Counted from the stretch's first letter, positions 29,701-44,662 are shown. The stretch is DNA of 64,000 nt from Stutzerimonas frequens (GCF_024448335.1 NZ_JAMOHM010000009.1:1-64000); one strand, 5' to 3'. Program-made: numbers and translations. Notes: a model not told the origin generated them from the letters alone.

Positions 29701-31043
29701 CAGTCGAGCGCCTCCACCGCAGCGGCGAACAGGCGACCGCGCTCTTCGAAGTTCTTGAACATGTCCAGGCTGGCGCAGGCAGGCGAAAGCAGTACAGCAT
29801 CCCCCGCCTGTGCATGTTCGGCAGCGCGCTGCACCGCCTCCTCCAGGCTGGCTACATGCACCAGAGGTGCTGCATCGCCCAGTGCGTCGGCCAGACGCGA
29901 TGCGTCGCGACCGAGCAGAACCACGGCGCGGCAATAACGCGAGACAGGGGTACGCAGCCCGGAGAAATCGGCGCCCTTGCCGTCACCGCCGGCGATCAGC
30001 ACCAGCTTGCCGTCAATATCCGCGCCCAGTCCTTCGATGGCTGCCAGTGCCGCCCCCACGTTAGTGGCTTTGGAATCATCGTAATAACTGACGGCCTGAT
30101 GCTCGCCGACCCATTGACAACGGTGCGGCAAACCGGCGAAACGCCGCAGCGTCTCGAGCATCGGCTCGAATGGCAGACCTACGGCATGCCCGAGAGCGAG
30201 AGCCGCCAGCGCATTCGACTGGTTGTGTGCGCCACGGATCTTCAGCTCGCGAACCGGCATCAGCGCTTCGAACTGGAACGCCAGGTACTTCTCGCCGCGC
30301 TCCTCGAACAGCCCGAAGCCCTTGAAGTCAGGCTTGCCGAGACCGAAGGTCCAGGTCGGAACATCCTCGCCCACCAGCGGCCGGCTGAGCCGGTCGTCGC
30401 GATTGACCACCACCTGGCGTGCACCGCGGAAGATGCGGTGCTTGGCCTGGTGATAAGCCGGCAGCCCGCTGTAACGGTCCATGTGGTCTTCGCTGATATT
30501 CAGACAAGTGGCCACTTCGGCATTGAGCTGCTCGGTGGTCTCCAGCTGGAAGCTGGACAACTCCAGTACGTACAGCTCGACATCGTCGGCCAGCAGATCT
30601 AGCGCTGGCGTGCCGAGGTTGCCGCCAACCGCCACCTTGCGCCCGGCCGCAGCGGCCATCTCGCCGACCAGCGTGGTCACAGTGCTCTTGGCATTGGAGC
30701 CGGTGATCGCGACGATCGGCGCCTTGGCTTCACGGGCGAACAGCTCGATATCTCCAGACAGCTTGACCCCGCGGGCCGCCGCCGCCTGCAGCGCGGGAGT
30801 GCTGACCGGCAGGCCGGGGCTCACCAGCAGCTCGCTGGCGGTACAGAGGAAGTCCACATCCAGCTCGCCGCAGCGCACCTGCACGTCCGGGTACTCCGCA
30901 TGCAACGAGGCCAGCTCCGGCGGATTCGCACGGGTATCGACGACGGCAAACGGCAGCCCGCGGCGCGCCAGATGGCGAACCAGGGACATGCCGCTTTTGC
31001 CGAGGCCGACAACGATGCGGAACTGGTCGGAAGCGATGAGCAC
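29700..31043 (-). CDS. murD: UDP-N-acetylmuramoyl-L-alanine--D-glutamate ligase
   Basis: A 447-residue Mur ligase adding D-glutamate. The N-terminal IVVGLGKSGMSLVRHLARRG is the UDP-binding Rossmann motif, and the ATP loop reads ITGSNAKSTVTTLVGEM. DSKATNVGAALAA and LLSPACASLDMFKNFEERG are family-specific blocks. It lies six bases after mraY and overlaps ftsW by the ATGA arrangement. Confidence 0.97.
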   Translation of the reverse strand: MLIASDQFRIVVGLGKSGMSLVRHLARRGLPFAVVDTRANPPELASLHAEYPDVQVRCGELDVDFLCTASELLVSPGLPVSTPALQAAAARGVKLSGDIELFAREAKAPIVAITGSNAKSTVTTLVGEMAAAAGRKVAVGGNLGTPALDLLADDVELYVLELSSFQLETTEQLNAEVATCLNISEDHMDRYSGLPAYHQAKHRIFRGARQVVVNRDDRLSRPLVGEDVPTWTFGLGKPDFKGFGLFEERGEKYLAFQFEALMPVRELKIRGAHNQSNALAALALGHAVGLPFEPMLETLRRFAGLPHRCQWVGEHQAVSYYDDSKATNVGAALAAIEGLGADIDGKLVLIAGGDGKGADFSGLRTPVSRYCRAVVLLGRDASRLADALGDAAPLVHVASLEEAVQRAAEHAQAGDAVLLSPACASLDMFKNFEERGRLFAAAVEALD

Positions 31044-31049
31044 GTTCGG

Positions 31050-32132
31050 TTACCTCAGCTTCAGGGTGGCGAGGCCAACCAGCACCAGGATCACGGTGAT
31101 GATCCAGAAGCGCACGATTACCCGGGGCTCAGGCCAGCCCTTGAGTTCGAAATGGTGGTGGATCGGCGCCATGCGGAACACACGCTTGCCGGTGAGTTTG
31201 AAGCTGGCGACCTGGATCATCACCGAGAGGGTCTCCATGACGAACACGCCGCCCATAATGAAGAGCACCACTTCCTGGCGCACGATCACGGCGATGGTGC
31301 CCAGCGCCGCGCCCAGGGCCAGCGCGCCGACGTCGCCCATGAAGACCTGCGCCGGATAGGTGTTGAACCAGAGAAAGCCGAGGCCGGCTCCGATCAGCGC
31401 ACCGCAGAACACGATCAGCTCGCCTGCGCCAGGAATGTAGGGAATGAGCAGGTATTCGGCGAAATTCACGTTACCGGAGAGGTAGCAGAAGATGCCCAGA
31501 CCGCCGCCGACCATAACGGTGGGCATGATCGCCAGACCGTCCAGGCCGTCGGTGAGGTTGACCGCATTGCTCGAACCGACGATGACGAAATAGGTGAGCA
31601 CCACGAAACCGATCCCGAGCGGGATCTCGATATTCTTCAGCAGCGGCAGGATCAGCGTGGTTTCGATCGGCGTTTGCGCCGTCATATATAGGAAGATCGC
31701 GGCACCGAGGCCGAAGACCGATTGCCAGAAGTATTTCCAGCGGCTGGGCAGGCCGCGGGAGTTCTTCTCGATCACCTTGCGATAGTCATCGACCCACCCG
31801 ATCGCGCCGAAGAGCAGGGTCACCGCCAGCACCACCCAGACATAGCGGTTGGCCAGATCCGCCCAGAGCAGCGTGGAGATGCCGATGGCGCTGAGAATCA
31901 GCGCGCCGCCCATGGTAGGCGTGCCGGATTTCGACAGGTGCGACTGCGGTCCGTCGGTGCGCACCGCCTGGCCGATCTGGCGCAGCTGCAGGGTGCGGAT
32001 CAGCCAGGGGCCCATCCACAGCGAAAGTACCAGCGCGGTGAGGACGCCGAGGATTCCACGCAGCGACAGGTACTGGAAGACCGCGAAGCCCTTGTGGAAC
32101 TGTTGCAAATACTCGGCGAGCAGCAGCAGCAT
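31050..32132 (-). CDS. mraY: Phospho-MurNAc-pentapeptide translocase
   Basis: A 360-residue enzyme with about ten membrane helices that makes lipid I from undecaprenyl phosphate. Signature regions include [14 protein letters not shown], the Asp-rich [29 protein letters not shown] and the cytoplasmic [15 protein letters not shown]. Start 32132 ([12 protein letters not shown]) gives the standard length. The gene begins one base after the murF stop. Confidence 0.97.
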   Translation of the reverse strand: MLLLLAEYLQQFHKGFAVFQYLSLRGILGVLTALVLSLWMGPWLIRTLQLRQIGQAVRTDGPQSHLSKSGTPTMGGALILSAIGISTLLWADLANRYVWVVLAVTLLFGAIGWVDDYRKVIEKNSRGLPSRWKYFWQSVFGLGAAIFLYMTAQTPIETTLILPLLKNIEIPLGIGFVVLTYFVIVGSSNAVNLTDGLDGLAIMPTVMVGGGLGIFCYLSGNVNFAEYLLIPYIPGAGELIVFCGALIGAGLGFLWFNTYPAQVFMGDVGALALGAALGTIAVIVRQEVVLFIMGGVFVMETLSVMIQVASFKLTGKRVFRMAPIHHHFELKGWPEPRVIVRFWIITVILVLVGLATLKLR

Positions 32133-32133
32133 T

Positions 32134-33510
32134 TCAGTGTTTCTCCATGGATGGCCCGGCGAGCGCATCGACGACTTTGTCCATCGCCGCGCTACGTGAA
32201 CCCTTGATCAGAATGGTGGTACCGCTGCCCTGTTCGGCACGCAGGCTCTCGATGAGGCTGGTCTGGTCGGCGAAATGGCGGGCGCCCGGGCCGAAGGCGG
32301 TAACCGCATGCGCCATCAGTGGCCCGACGGCGAAAAGCGTGTCGACCTTGCCCGACGCATAGGCGCCCACGTCACGATGGCTCTGCTCGGCCCACTCGCC
32401 CAGCTCACCCATATCGCCCAACACCAGAACGGTGCGTCCGGCGAAACTGGCGAGCACGTCGATGGCGGCGCAGATCGATGCGGGGTTGGCGTTGTAGCTG
32501 TCGTCGATCAGGCGCACGCCGTTGTCCAGCATCTGCGCCACGGCGCGCCCCTTGACCGGCTGCAGGCTCTGCAGGCCGGCGACGATGGACTCGGCGGTGA
32601 TGCCCATGGCAAAGGCGGCAGCGGACGCAGCCAGGGCATTCGCCACGTTATGGCGACCCAGCAGGTTGAGCTGCAAGCGCAGATTACCCAGCGGGCCGGT
32701 CAGTACGAAGCTCGGGCAACCGCGCTGGTCGTAGGCGATCGAACCGGCAGAGAAGTCCGCGAGCGGGTTGTCCAGACCGAACGACACGATGCGCTTGCCG
32801 GCCACGCGCTCGGCCCAGATCGGGTAGGCCTTGTCGTCACGGTTCAGCACGGCGCAGCCTGTTGCGCTCAACCCATCGAGGATTTCGCCCTTGGCCTCGA
32901 CGATCTTCTCCGGCCCGCCGAACTCGCCGACATGGGCGCTGCCGGCGTTGGTGATCAGGCTGACATCCGGACGCACCAGCTTGACGGTGTAGGCGATGTC
33001 GCCCACGCGCGAGGCACCAAGTTCGATGACCGCGCTGCGGTGTACGGCGTCCAGCTCCAGCAGTGTCAGCGGCGCGCCGAGGTCGTTGTTCAGATTGCCG
33101 CGAGTGGCGAGCACAGCATCCTGGCCATGAGCGCTGCGCAGGATGCTGGCGAGCATTTCCTTGACGCTGGTCTTGCCACTGGAACCGGTGATAGCGGCGA
33201 CCGCCCCCTTGAAGGCGTCGCGGTTGAGCGCGCCCAGGCGGCCCAACGCCAAACGGGTGTCGGCGACCACCAGCTGTGGCAACGGCGCGTCTTCCACTTC
33301 GCGTGCGACCAGTGCAGCCACCGCGCCCTTGGCTGCCACTTCAGCCAGGTAGGCATGTCCATCGAAGCGCGGACCGGTCAGCGCGATGAACAACTGCCCC
33401 GGCTGGATCGCCCGGCTGTCGGTGCTGACAGCCGAGAAGCTTGCATCGCCGCCCACCAGACGGCCCGACAAGGGGCCCTGCAGCTCGCTCAGGCGCATGG
33501 CTTCAAGCAT
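32134..33510 (-). CDS. murF: UDP-MurNAc-tripeptide--D-Ala-D-Ala ligase
   Basis: A 458-residue Mur ligase that adds the Ddl-made dipeptide. The ATP loop is [17 protein letters not shown], and [17 protein letters not shown] and [16 protein letters not shown] are characteristic. ATG 33510 ([11 protein letters not shown]) is chosen and overlaps the murE end by eight bases; the in-frame ATG at 33498 is possible. Confidence 0.96.
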   Translation of the reverse strand: MLEAMRLSELQGPLSGRLVGGDASFSAVSTDSRAIQPGQLFIALTGPRFDGHAYLAEVAAKGAVAALVAREVEDAPLPQLVVADTRLALGRLGALNRDAFKGAVAAITGSSGKTSVKEMLASILRSAHGQDAVLATRGNLNNDLGAPLTLLELDAVHRSAVIELGASRVGDIAYTVKLVRPDVSLITNAGSAHVGEFGGPEKIVEAKGEILDGLSATGCAVLNRDDKAYPIWAERVAGKRIVSFGLDNPLADFSAGSIAYDQRGCPSFVLTGPLGNLRLQLNLLGRHNVANALAASAAAFAMGITAESIVAGLQSLQPVKGRAVAQMLDNGVRLIDDSYNANPASICAAIDVLASFAGRTVLVLGDMGELGEWAEQSHRDVGAYASGKVDTLFAVGPLMAHAVTAFGPGARHFADQTSLIESLRAEQGSGTTILIKGSRSAAMDKVVDALAGPSMEKH

Positions 33511-34965
33511 GGGGCTTCTCCCAGGTGGCCAGTGCCGCAACGGCTTCCTCGATATCGGAGAACGGCAGTCGTTCGCCGCGAATTTCCTGGTAGTCCTCGT
33601 GCCCCTTGCCCGCGAGCACTACCACGTCGTCGGCATTCGCGGCCGCGATAAGGCTGGCAATCGCCTGGGCGCGACCGTGCACGAAGGTCACCGTGTCAGG
33701 ATTGACGAAGCCACTGCGGATATCGTCGAGAATTCGCTCCGGCGCCTCGTTGCGCGGGTTGTCATCGGTAACCACGATGCCATCGGCCAGTCGCTCGGCG
33801 ACCTCGGCCATCAGCGGGCGCTTGCCGCTGTCACGGTCACCACCGCAGCCGAACAAGCAGAGCAACCGGCCACGCGCATGCGGGCGCAACGCAGTGAGCA
33901 CCTTTTCCAGCGCATCCGGAGTATGCGCATAGTCGACCACGACGAGCGGATGATCACCGCCACCCAGACGTTGCATGCGTCCGGTCGGCCCTTCCAGTTC
34001 GGGCAGCACGTTCAGGATTTCGTCCAGCGGGTAATCCATGCCCAACAAGGCGCCAACGGCGGCCAGCACGTTACTGACGTTGAAGCGCCCCAGCAGCGGG
34101 CTGCGCAGCGAGCGCTCGCCCTGCGGCGTGATCAGGCGCGCGTGGATACCGCTGTCGTCAAGCCGGGCCTCGGCGCAGAACAGATACGCCGACGGGTCTT
34201 CCAGGCTATAGGTGATCAGCCGAGACTCATGCTCCCGACCCGCCAGCTCACGACCGAAACCGTCATCAATATTGACCACCCGGCAGCGCAGGCAGGGGAA
34301 GTCGAACAGACGTGCCTTGGCGGCACCATAGGCGTCCATGGTGACGTGATAGTCCAGGTGATCGCGGGACAGATTGGTGAACACCGCGACGTCGAAGTCC
34401 AGCGCGGCAACCCGCCCCTGATCCAGGCCATGCGAAGACACCTCCATCGCCACCGCCTTGGCACCTTCCTGCTTCAGGCTGGCCAGCGTCGCCTGCACGC
34501 CGATCGCATCTGGCGTCGTATGCCGTCCCTGCTCAAGCTGGCCATGAAAACCGTTGCCCAGCGTACCGATGATGCCGCACGGCTCGCCGAGCCGGTCCAA
34601 TGCCTGCGCGATCAGCTGACTGACGCTGGTCTTGCCGTTGGTTCCAGTGACACCGACCAGGCGCAGATTGCGACTCGGCTCGCCATAGAACCGCCCGGCA
34701 ATTGCCGAGAGCTGGTTGCTCAGGTGCAGAACCGGAACCATGACGGCAGCACCGGCCAATGGTTCGGCGAGCCCCTCGCTTTCATAGGCAACCGCGGCTG
34801 CACCTCGGGCTATCGCATCCGCGACGTGGTCGCGTCCGTCTTGCTGCAAGCCCGGAACCGCCAGGAACAGATCGCCGCCGCGCACCTTGCGGCTGTCGAG
34901 CGTGAGCTCGCGGATCAATACATCGCTGCCGGCCTGCGGCAGAAAATGACTCAACGGCATTGGCA

Positions 34966-34966
<1 letters not shown>
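33503..34966 (-). CDS. murE: UDP-MurNAc-L-Ala-D-Glu--meso-DAP ligase
   Basis: A 487-residue Mur ligase adding meso-diaminopimelate to the stem peptide. The ATP loop is VTGTNGKTSVSQLIAQ. The DNPR motif (VTDDNPRNEAPE) is the mark of meso-DAP rather than lysine specificity, as expected in Gram-negatives. The start overlaps the ftsI stop by one base. Confidence 0.97.
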
Positions 34967-36979
<2,013 letters not shown>

Positions 36980-36983
<4 letters not shown>

Positions 36984-37927
36984 CGCAGCTTCTCCGCGAC
37001 ACGCATTACCGCGCTGCGCGAGCGCGGATTGGCCCGAACCTCCGGCTCGGAGGCGTACTGCGGCTTGCCTATCAATTTCAGCCGGGGCTCGAAGGCCTCG
37101 GGAATGATCGGCAGATCGCGCGGGAGCTTGTCCGCTTCGCCCTTGGCGTGGCGCCGCATGAACTGCTTGACGATGCGGTCTTCCAGCGAGTGGAAACTGA
37201 TGACAACCAGACGGCCGCCCACAGCCAATGCATCCAGCGCAGCATCAAGGCCGCGCTCCAGATCGCCCAGCTCGTTGTTGATATGAATGCGCAACCCCTG
37301 GAAGGCACGGGTTGCGGGGTTCTTGCCTTTCTCCCAGGCGGGATTGGCGTCGGTCAGCACCTTGGCGAGATCAGCAGTACGCTCGAAGGGCGCCATCGCA
37401 CGGCGCTGCACCACGGCTCGCGCCATGCGCTTGGCGAAGCGTTCCTCGCCATAATCCTTGAACACGCGAGCAATCTCGTCCTCATCAGCCCGGGCAATCC
37501 ACTCGGCCGCACTGACACCGCGCGCCGGGTCCATCCGCATGTCCAGCGGGCCATCATTGAGAAAGCTGAAGCCTCGCTCAGGGTCATCCAGCTGCGGCGA
37601 GGAAACCCCGAGATCCAGCAGAACACCGCTGACAGTCCCGTTCCAGCCGCGTTGCGCGACCTCCTCTCCTAGCTCGGCAAAACTCCTCTGCACAACGACA
37701 AAGCGGCCGTCCTCGGCCGCCAGCTCTTGCCCCGTAGCAATGGCTAATGGGTCCTTGTCGAACCCTAGCAAGAGGCCATCAGGCCCAAGCTGCTGAAGCA
37801 GTAACCGGCTGTGCCCGCCGCGACCGAAGGTTCCGTCGACATAGCGGCCATCCGGACGCACGTTCAGCGCCGCGACGGCTTCGTCGAGCAACACGGTGAT
37901 ATGTCGCAGGCTGCTGATCTGGCTCAC
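36980..37927 (-). CDS. rsmH: 16S rRNA (cytosine-1402-N4) methyltransferase
   Basis: A 315-residue SAM-dependent methyltransferase (MraW) acting on 16S rRNA position C1402, the same base whose ribose is methylated by RsmI, encoded 1.2 kb away. The sequence shows [12 protein letters not shown], the SAM motif [15 protein letters not shown], and the end block [14 protein letters not shown]. It overlaps mraZ and ftsL by four bases each. Confidence 0.97.
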
Positions 37928-38379
37928 AGGATAAGGTCACGTAGTTCTTCCGGCAGACCGCCGGGTTGTTTGATGGCCGCCAGGTCCGCGTCGGATATCG
38001 CGTTCCAGTCGTCCTCGTTCCACAGTTGAAACTTGTTGAGCTGCCCTACGAGCATTGCTCGCTTGTCCAGCCTGGCGTATTCGCGCAGACGCGGCGGTAC
38101 CAGCACACGACCGCTGCCATCCATTTCCAGATCGACAGCATTACCGATCAGCAAACGCTGCAGTCGCCGTGCCTCCTCACGTAACGAGGGCAGCTCTCGC
38201 AGCTTCGCCTCGATCAACTCCCACTCAGGCAACGGGTAGATACAAAGGCAGCGGTCCACGGCATCGATCGTGATGATCAGCTGGCCATCGCCACGGGAAT
38301 TCAGCTCGTCACGATACCGGCTGGGCATGGCTAGCCGGCCTTTGGCATCGAGACTGATGGCGTTAGCTCCGCGAAACAC
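37924..38379 (-). CDS. mraZ: Transcriptional regulator MraZ
   Basis: A 151-residue protein with two AbrB/SpoVT-like halves: [20 protein letters not shown] and the second repeat near [18 protein letters not shown]. MraZ forms a ring-shaped oligomer and represses the division cluster by binding tandem repeats ahead of its own gene. A matching four-repeat array is visible at 38408-38447. It is the first gene of the operon. Confidence 0.96.
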   Translation of the reverse strand: MFRGANAISLDAKGRLAMPSRYRDELNSRGDGQLIITIDAVDRCLCIYPLPEWELIEAKLRELPSLREEARRLQRLLIGNAVDLEMDGSGRVLVPPRLREYARLDKRAMLVGQLNKFQLWNEDDWNAISDADLAAIKQPGGLPEELRDLIL

Positions 38380-38407
38380 GCTTGCGCTTCCCCTGAATTA
38401 GCTATCC

Positions 38408-38447
38408 ATGCCCATATCTACCCACTTTCTGCCACTTCCTACCACTT
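38408..38447 (-). promoter_or_regulatory. MraZ operator: four 10-bp direct repeats
   Basis: Read on the minus strand, four consecutive 10-mers are AAGTGGTAGG, AAGTGGCAGA, AAGTGGGTAG and ATATGGGCAT. Each has TGG at the same place and there is exact 10-bp phasing, so all face the same side of the helix. MraZ operators in other bacteria are tandem TGGGN repeats with 5-bp spacers. The array begins 7 bases after the -10 box and ends 28 bases before mraZ, so a bound ring would block initiation. Confidence 0.85.
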
Positions 38448-38453
38448 GTGCGC

Positions 38454-38483
38454 ACTATAGAAACGCCGTAGCCCCACCGTCAA
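38454..38483 (-). promoter_or_regulatory. Sigma70 promoter of the dcw operon
   Basis: On the minus strand, -35 TTGACG (38478-38483) and -10 TATAGT (38454-38459) are separated by 18 bases. Transcription would start near 38447, at the first MraZ repeat. This is the best promoter match seen in the window. Confidence 0.82.
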
Positions 38484-38683
38484 GGCGAGCCAGACGGGAA
38501 AAACCCTTACGGAGCGGCAATTTAGCGATGCTTAGGGAAGACGCGACTGAAATCGGAGGCGAGAGTGGAAATCTAGTTCCAGCACGACGGGGAGTTACTC
38601 AACAAAGTTAAAGTGCTTTGTTAAGAGAAAGAATCTTTCGGAATTAAAAACGTGCGTCACGAAAGTGAGATAGCGAAAGGAGG

Positions 38684-39039
38684 AGAGTCGATCTGTAAGC
38701 CGGGTTCTGTCGAGGACAGCCATTCCTCTACGACAGCCATCACTGACTGCCTCTAGCAACCTACCCAGATCCAGCGCGGGCCACGCCAATGGATCCCTAT
38801 TTGGTCTTGCTCCAAGTGGGGTTTACCTAGCCACGGACTGTTACCAGCCGTGCGGTGCGCTCTTACCGCACCTTTTCACCCTTACCGGCGCCGAGGCGCT
38901 TAGGCGGTTATTTTCTGTGGCACTTTCCGTAGGCTCACGCCTCCCAGGCGTTACCTGGCACTTTGCCCTATGGAGCCCGGACTTTCCTCCCTCCCTTCTT
39001 GCCGGAACAAAAAGAGACAGCGACTGTCCGATCGACTCT
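38684..39039 (-). ncRNA. rnpB: RNase P RNA
   Basis: The catalytic RNA of RNase P, about 356 nt, which matures tRNA 5' ends. The universally conserved GAGGAAAGTCCGGGC is at 38975-38989, ACAGAAAATAACCGCC at 38903-38918, the GGTAAGGGTGAAAAGGTGCGG stretch follows, and the 3' portion GACAGAACCCGGCTTA is at 38695-38710. The ends are set by helix P1: AGAGTCGAT (39031-39039) pairs with ATCGACTCT (38684-38692). The exact ends may differ by a few bases. No strong intrinsic terminator was found just downstream. The 300 bases between mraZ and rnpB hold only the dcw promoter. Confidence 0.95.
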
Positions 39040-39112
39040 CCGGGCGTCAGGGTATCGTCGCAGCCCCCGCGCTGCAAGCGCAGCGGCGACAGCTATCTGC
39101 CCGAAGCGTCGA

Positions 39113-39958
39113 TTACTTGCGCTCCAATGCCGCCTGATAGAGGAGGTTCTTGCGCACCCCAGTGATTTCCGCAGCGATCGCCGCGGCCCGCTTCAACGGC
39201 ATTTCGGCGAGAAGAAGATCCAGAATACGCAACGCATCGGCGCTGACAGCTTCCTCGCCCTGCGGCGCCTGCCAGCCCTCGACCAACAGTACGCATTCAC
39301 CACGCTGCTGATTGCTGTCGGCCTCGACCCAGCTACGCAGCTGCCCCAGCGGCAACCCCTTCAGCGTCTCGAATGTCTTCGTCAACTCCCGCCCGAGCAC
39401 AGCAGGGCGGGCCTCGCCGAACACGGCCTCGAAATCGCAGAGCGACTCGAGAATACGATGCGGAGCCTCGTAGAAGATCAAGGTCCGAGGTTCCTCTTTA
39501 AGCGCCTCCAGCCGCGCACGACGCGCGACAGCCTTGGCCGGCAGGAACCCCTCGAAAACGAAGCGATCCGAAGGCAACCCCGCAGCCGAAAGAGCCGCAA
39601 TCAGTGCGCACGCCCCGGGAACCGGAACCACAGCAACGCCGGCCGCACGAGCCTGACGCACCAGGTGATAACCCGGGTCAGAAATCAGCGGCGTACCCGC
39701 ATCCGATATCAACGCTACGTCTTCCCCCGCCCGCAGCCGCCCGATGAAGCGCCCCCCTTCATCGCGCTCGTTATGCTCGTGGCAGGCAGCCAGCGGCGTC
39801 TGGATCCCGAAGTGCGCCAGCAAACGCGACGAATGCCGAGTATCTTCCGCAGCAATCAACGCCACTTCACGCAACACTCGCAACGCACGAGCACCGATGT
39901 CCTCCAGATTGCCGATCGGTGTGGCTACGACATAAAGCGTACCCATGCCGGAATTCAT
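39113..39958 (-). CDS. rsmI: 16S rRNA (cytidine-1402-2'-O) methyltransferase
   Basis: A 281-residue tetrapyrrole-methylase-fold enzyme methylating the 2'-OH of C1402, complementing RsmH. The core begins [20 protein letters not shown], followed by [13 protein letters not shown] and the [16 protein letters not shown] block. The frame is open to an ATG at 40006. Start 39958 is chosen by comparison with known proteins, but neither site has a good ribosome binding site; TACAAT just before 40006 looks like a -10 box, favouring the shorter form. It is divergent from lpoA. Confidence 0.92.
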   Translation of the reverse strand: MNSGMGTLYVVATPIGNLEDIGARALRVLREVALIAAEDTRHSSRLLAHFGIQTPLAACHEHNERDEGGRFIGRLRAGEDVALISDAGTPLISDPGYHLVRQARAAGVAVVPVPGACALIAALSAAGLPSDRFVFEGFLPAKAVARRARLEALKEEPRTLIFYEAPHRILESLCDFEAVFGEARPAVLGRELTKTFETLKGLPLGQLRSWVEADSNQQRGECVLLVEGWQAPQGEEAVSADALRILDLLLAEMPLKRAAAIAAEITGVRKNLLYQAALERK

Positions 39959-40099
39959 ACCATCGCTGGCAGTCACAGGGCTTACCTCTGTCACGGAAAT
40001 GCGCATTGTAGCCCGATTCGCCGCCGCAACATCGCGACCGCTTCGGTGCTTGGGTACAATCCGCCAACACCCGCCAGCGCACCCAGGAACGACATACCA

Positions 40100-41913
40100 A
40101 TGGCCTGCTTACGCCCCTTTTTCTTCCTCTGTCTCGCCGCCGTCCTTGCGGCATGTTCGAGCACTCCCTCCTCCACGCTAGGCGAACTACCGCGCACTCC
40201 GCAGGCGACCACTCAGCAACTGCTGAGCAAAGCAGACCAGAGCGATCCCGAACTGGCTGCCCAACTGCGCCTGGCGGCGGCAGATCAGAGCCTGCGGCAG
40301 GGTAATGCCGCCCAGGCTCGCAGCATTCTTGAGCAGGTTCAGCTGGAAACCCTCAAGCCCGCGCTACAGATATTCGCCCTCACGCTTCAGGCAGAGCTTG
40401 CCTTGGCCGCCAGCGAGCCACAGAAGGCCGAGCAGGCTTTCCAACACCCCGCCTTCGAGCGCCTTGCCGAGCTTCCCGTCGAGCAGCAGGTGCGCAGCCA
40501 ACTGGCACGCGCCCAGGCTCTGGAGGCTAACGGCAAGCCAATAGCAGCTGCTCGCGAGCGAGTCTTCACCGCACCACTGCTGAGCGGCAAGCAGGCCCAG
40601 GCGAACCATGAAACCATCTGGGAGCTGGTTTCCGCCCTGCCCGAGACTCAGCTACAGAGCGCTGCGAGCACCGACACCGACACCGACCTAGCAGGCTGGC
40701 AGACTCTCGCGTTATCGCTGAAGCGTGCCGGCACGGTCGCTCAACAACAGCGAGCAATCGACGACTGGGTTGCACAGAATCCGCAGCATCCGGCTGCACG
40801 ACAGCTACCAGAGCCCTTGCAGAAACTGCGCGAACTGGCAGACCAGCCACTGACCCACGTGGCGCTACTGCTACCAATGGACGGCCAGCTGGCTAGCGTC
40901 GCCCGCGCGCTGCGCGATGGCTTCCTCGCGGCACACCTGCACGCCCAGCAGGCCGGCCAGGAACTGCGCATCGAGCTGTACGACAGCACCCGCATCAGCT
41001 CCGTCGACGACTTTTACCGTCAGGCTCAGGCAGCCGGGGTGCAACTTGTGGTCGGGCCCCTTGAGAAGGATCTGGTACGCCAACTCGCCGAACGAGACCA
41101 GCTACCGATCACCACGCTGGCACTCAACTACAGCGATGCCGGACAACAAACGCCGCCCCAGCTGTTCCAGTTCGGCCTCGCTGCGGAAGACGAAGCCCGC
41201 GAGGTGGCCCGACGCGCCTGGGCTGACGGACATCGCCGGGCTATCGCACTGGCACCGCGCGGCGAGTGGGGCAATCGCATCCTAGAGGCATTCCGCCACA
41301 GCTGGCAGGAGGCTGGAGGGACTCTGGTCGCGGCCGAACCACTGGCCGAGCCGGTCCAACTGGCCAATCAGATCGCCGACCTGCTGCAGCTGCGCAATAG
41401 CGAAGAGCGCGCACGCCGCGTAGAGGGCACACTGGATGCGTCGGCCGACAGCCGCCCCACCCGTCGCCAGGACGTAGACTTCATTTTCCTCGCGGCCACC
41501 CCGCAACAGGCGCAGCAGGTAAGGCCCACGCTGATCTTCCAGTACGCCGGCGACCTGCCGATCTATGCGACATCCCACCTGCATTCGGCCAGCCAGAACC
41601 GCACCCAGTATCTTGACCTCGAGGGCATTCGTTTTGCCGAAACACCCTGGCTGCTGGACGAGCAGCTGCCGTTACGCCAGGAGGTCGAGCAAAAGTGGCC
41701 GCAGGCAGGCGGTAGCCTGGGCAGGCTGTACGCCATGGGAGCCGATGCATATCTGCTTGCACCTCGGCTGAACCAACTATTGGCTCTACCCGATACGCAG
41801 CTCGACGGACTTTCCGGCGTGCTGCAACTGAATGGCGATCAACGCATAGAGCGGCAGTTACCGTGGGCCCAGTTTCGCGACGGCAAGGTCGAGCGCCTGG
41901 ATAGCCAGCCACT

Positions 41914-41917
<4 letters not shown>
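40100..41917 (+). CDS. lpoA: Penicillin-binding protein activator LpoA
   Basis: A 605-residue outer-membrane lipoprotein that reaches through the periplasm to stimulate PBP1a. Lipobox VLAAC has Cys19 as the acylation site. The N-terminal half is TPR-like helical ([20 protein letters not shown]), and the C-terminal half is a periplasmic-binding-protein-like domain ([37 protein letters not shown]). Start 40100 follows AGGAAC; the longer open frame upstream runs antisense through rnpB and rsmI and is not coding. The yraN gene overlaps its end. Confidence 0.93.
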
Positions 41918-43546
<1,629 letters not shown>

Positions 43547-43556
43547 TCAGCCTTAC

Positions 43557-43582
43557 GCCCGGACGGCAAATGCCGACCGGGC
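43557..43582. terminator. Hairpin between convergent genes
   Basis: GCCCGG 43557-43562 and CCGGGC 43577-43582, with an inner CGGC/GCCG pair, lie between the convergent BON gene and sspB. No U-tract is present, so it is a weak terminator candidate. Confidence 0.45.
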
Positions 43583-43593
43583 TTCCCCATCGC

Positions 43594-43998
43594 TTATTTG
43601 ACGACCTTCAAGCTAGGTCGCGGGCCAGGGCGAGGAGCGCCACCTTCGCCAGCAGCACCCTCCCCAGCGCCGCCACCATCAGGCGGGGTTGGCTCGATCT
43701 CGAAGACCATTCCCTGCCCGTTCTCCCTGGCGTAGATAGCCATCACCGCGGCAGACGGCACATTGAGCGAATGGGCCACGCCACCGAAGCGCCCTTCGAA
43801 GGTGATCACCTCGTTATCCATGTGCAGATGCCGCACGGCACTTGGCGCAACGTTCAGGACAATCTGTCCGTCGCTGGCGAATCCGGGGGGCACCCGAACC
43901 CCTGGATAATCGACGTTGACCAGAAGGTGGGGCGTACAGTCGTTGTCGACGATCCACTCATAGAGCGCTCTTACCAGATAGGGTCGGCTCGAATTCAT
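43594..43998 (-). CDS. sspB: ClpXP specificity-enhancing factor SspB
   Basis: A 134-residue adaptor that delivers ssrA-tagged and other substrates to ClpXP. The folded part (residues 1-105) includes RPYLVRALYEWIVDNDCTPH and VITFEGRFGGVAHSL. The Gly/Pro-rich flexible tail ends in PRPSLKVVK, the short peptide that docks on ClpX. It lies just downstream of sspA on the minus strand, as usual. Confidence 0.95.
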   Translation of the reverse strand: MNSSRPYLVRALYEWIVDNDCTPHLLVNVDYPGVRVPPGFASDGQIVLNVAPSAVRHLHMDNEVITFEGRFGGVAHSLNVPSAAVMAIYARENGQGMVFEIEPTPPDGGGAGEGAAGEGGAPRPGPRPSLKVVK

Positions 43999-44012
43999 GA
44001 CGGCATCCTCTC

Positions 44013-44630
44013 TCAGCGCATGTTGCGCTCGGCGGCGGAAAGACTGGCCTGAAAGGCCTCGCGAGCAAAATTGCGCTCCATGTAATCGAGCAGCGGCTTG
44101 GCCGCTCGCGGCAAATCAACCCCGAGTCTGGGCAAACGCCAGAGGATAGGCAACAGGCAGCAGTCGACTAGGCTGAGCTCGTCGCTCATGAAGTAAGGCA
44201 TTTCGGCAAAGACCGGAGAGACCCCCGTCAGGCTTTCACGCAGCTCCTTGCGAGCCTGCGCACGCTGCGACTCGGGTACACGGGCATCGAGAATGCGGTC
44301 GACCAGACTGCACCAGTCTCGCTGGATGCGATGCACCAGCAATCGGGTATTGGCTCTGGCGACGGGATAAACCGGCAGCAGCGGCGGATGCGGATAACGC
44401 TCCTCCAGATACTCCAGGATGACCCCCGGCTCATACAGAGCGAGATCCCGGTCGACGAGGGTCGGGACACTGGCGTAGGGATTCACCTCAACCAGCTTTT
44501 CAGGACACTGACCGGGCTTGACGTCAAGAATCTCAACGCCGACACCCTTTTCGGCAAGTACGAGACGAACTCGGTGGCAGTAATGGTCGGCGGGATCGGA
44601 GTAGCAGCTCAACCGGTTGGTTGCAGCCAT
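44013..44630 (-). CDS. sspA: Stringent starvation protein A
   Basis: A 205-residue glutathione-S-transferase-fold protein that binds RNA polymerase and changes transcription in stationary phase. The N-terminal [20 protein letters not shown] and the [20 protein letters not shown] block are typical. The frame extends upstream to a TTG at 44648, but ATG 44630 after GAGGAAGG is preferred. It follows the pet operon terminator. Confidence 0.94.
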   Translation of the reverse strand: MAATNRLSCYSDPADHYCHRVRLVLAEKGVGVEILDVKPGQCPEKLVEVNPYASVPTLVDRDLALYEPGVILEYLEERYPHPPLLPVYPVARANTRLLVHRIQRDWCSLVDRILDARVPESQRAQARKELRESLTGVSPVFAEMPYFMSDELSLVDCCLLPILWRLPRLGVDLPRAAKPLLDYMERNFAREAFQASLSAAERNMR

Positions 44631-44662
44631 AGGTCCTTCCTCACTCAATTATCTGGAGGCAG

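Noticed and set aside
38646-38672. Terminator after rnpB (CGTGACGCACG followed by T5 on the minus strand)
   Set aside because: The stem is only four base pairs, so it is too weak to list as a terminator.
38963-40099. N-terminal extension of LpoA in the same open frame
   Set aside because: It would run antisense through rnpB and rsmI. The lipobox-bearing start at 40100 with AGGAAC is much better.
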